Source of the DNA: Robiginitomaculum sp.
Lineage (GTDB): Bacteria; Pseudomonadota; Alphaproteobacteria; Caulobacterales; Maricaulaceae
Direction: 5' to 3'
Assembly (NCBI GenBank): GCA_023301505.1
Contig: JALZUP010000361.1
Span: 1 to 32,980, forward strand
DNA length: 32,980 bases
The translations under genes and the position numbers were made by a program. Below, one piece after another: positions 32,505 to 32,980 of the stretch. Within the stretch, counting starts at the first letter, position 1; each line of letters begins with the position of its first letter. Under the pieces are notes generated by a model. The model saw only the letters and a program-made list of their open reading frames with translations, did no database searches and was not told where the DNA came from.

Positions 32505-32980
32505 ATGAGTGACAGCCCAGCTGCGCCTAGCGCTATGACAGATATGAAAACACCCGCTTCAAAAGATAATCCAAAGGCAAATGAAGAGATCAATCTTGAT
32601 GATCTTGAGATGATTAGTCTTGATGATCTAAAAGCAAAAAAGCCAAATGAGCTTATTGCTTTTGCCGAAGCTGTTGGCGTTGAAAATGCGGGATCTATGC
32701 GCAAGCAAGATATTTATTTCCGCGTGCTTAAAGATTTAGCCGAAGAAGAGGTTGAAATTCACGGCGGCGGGGTCTTAGAGGTCTTGCAAGATGGGTTTGG
32801 GTTTTTGCGCGCCCCTGAGGCCAATTATCTAGCCGGCCCTGATGATATTTATGTAAGCCCTAACCAAATTCGCAAATTTGGTCTTCGTACTGGCGATACA
32901 GTATCAGGCGAAATTCGCTCGCCTCAAGAGACAGAGCGTTATTTTGCGCTCACCAAAGTTGTCTCGCAAAATTTCTCAAC
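32505..32980 (+). CDS. rho: Transcription termination factor Rho, 5' part
   Basis: The first 158 codons of rho run to the window edge. After a Pro/Lys/Asp-rich N-terminal extension of about 45 residues, the Rho N-terminal domain begins ([37 protein letters not shown]). It is followed by the cold-shock-like RNA-binding domain ([43 protein letters not shown]). The hexameric ATPase domain lies beyond the window. Many alphaproteobacterial Rho proteins start closer to this domain, so the extension with [13 protein letters not shown] repeats is slightly unusual. It is 140 bp downstream of hemJ. Confidence 0.95.
   Translation, partial: MSDSPAAPSAMTDMKTPASKDNPKANEEINLDDLEMISLDDLKAKKPNELIAFAEAVGVENAGSMRKQDIYFRVLKDLAEEEVEIHGGGVLEVLQDGFGFLRAPEANYLAGPDDIYVSPNQIRKFGLRTGDTVSGEIRSPQETERYFALTKVVSQNFS

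Noticed and set aside
1-32980. Search for tRNA, rRNA, CRISPR, IS elements, prophage and toxin-antitoxin pairs
   Set aside because: No cloverleaf, regularly spaced repeat array, transposase, integrase or toxin signature was seen on either strand by reading.

Overview
The window looks like part of an alphaproteobacterial chromosome around the replication origin. GC content is moderate, and genes are tightly packed with frequent ATGA overlaps. Two things support this. First, the block rho, hemJ, hemE, AT-rich gap, PPSR, maf, aroE, coaE, dnaQ, secB, timA, mltA, smr resembles the origin neighbourhood known from Caulobacter-like Alphaproteobacteria. Second, the gap between hemE and the PPSR gene (30363-30808) holds a perfect DnaA box and several TTAA-N7-TTAA CtrA-type sites. 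I cannot name a genus.

Left part, 1-4.6 kb: the 3' end of an unrecognised AT-rich gene, a C39-like lipoprotein, a YifB/ComM ATPase, and a PAS-receiver protein with no kinase core. From 4.6 to 15.4 kb, all on +: an AmpG-like permease, mutS, glnD, murJ, trpS and a PCu(A)C-type copper-chaperone lipoprotein. From 15.5 to 17.1 kb, two M48 metalloprotease lipoproteins lie in tandem on the minus strand. From 17.3 to 19.6 kb the + cluster is nfuA, tsaB, rimI (GTG start overlapping the tsaB stop) and fur. Next come an unknown polytopic membrane protein and hslU, which has no hslV beside it.

From 22.3 to 30.4 kb most genes are on the minus strand and point away from the origin: a small exported protein, smr-mltA-timA, then dnaQ, coaE, aroE, maf and PPSR. 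Only secB is on + there. To the right, hemE, hemJ and the start of rho also point away from the origin. Functions are mostly core: mismatch repair, nitrogen signalling, peptidoglycan precursor flipping and recycling, Fe-S assembly, tRNA modification, shikimate, CoA and heme synthesis, protein export.

I see no phage, IS element, CRISPR, tRNA, rRNA, restriction or toxin system. The best leads are regulatory or structural. One is a helically phased ladder of four TTAA half-sites in the origin. Another is a CtrA-type site upstream of a small exported protein. A third is a recurrent pattern of short (10-20 bp) tandem duplications in intergenic spacers and disordered protein linkers. Others are a lone hslU and a kinase-less PAS-receiver protein.
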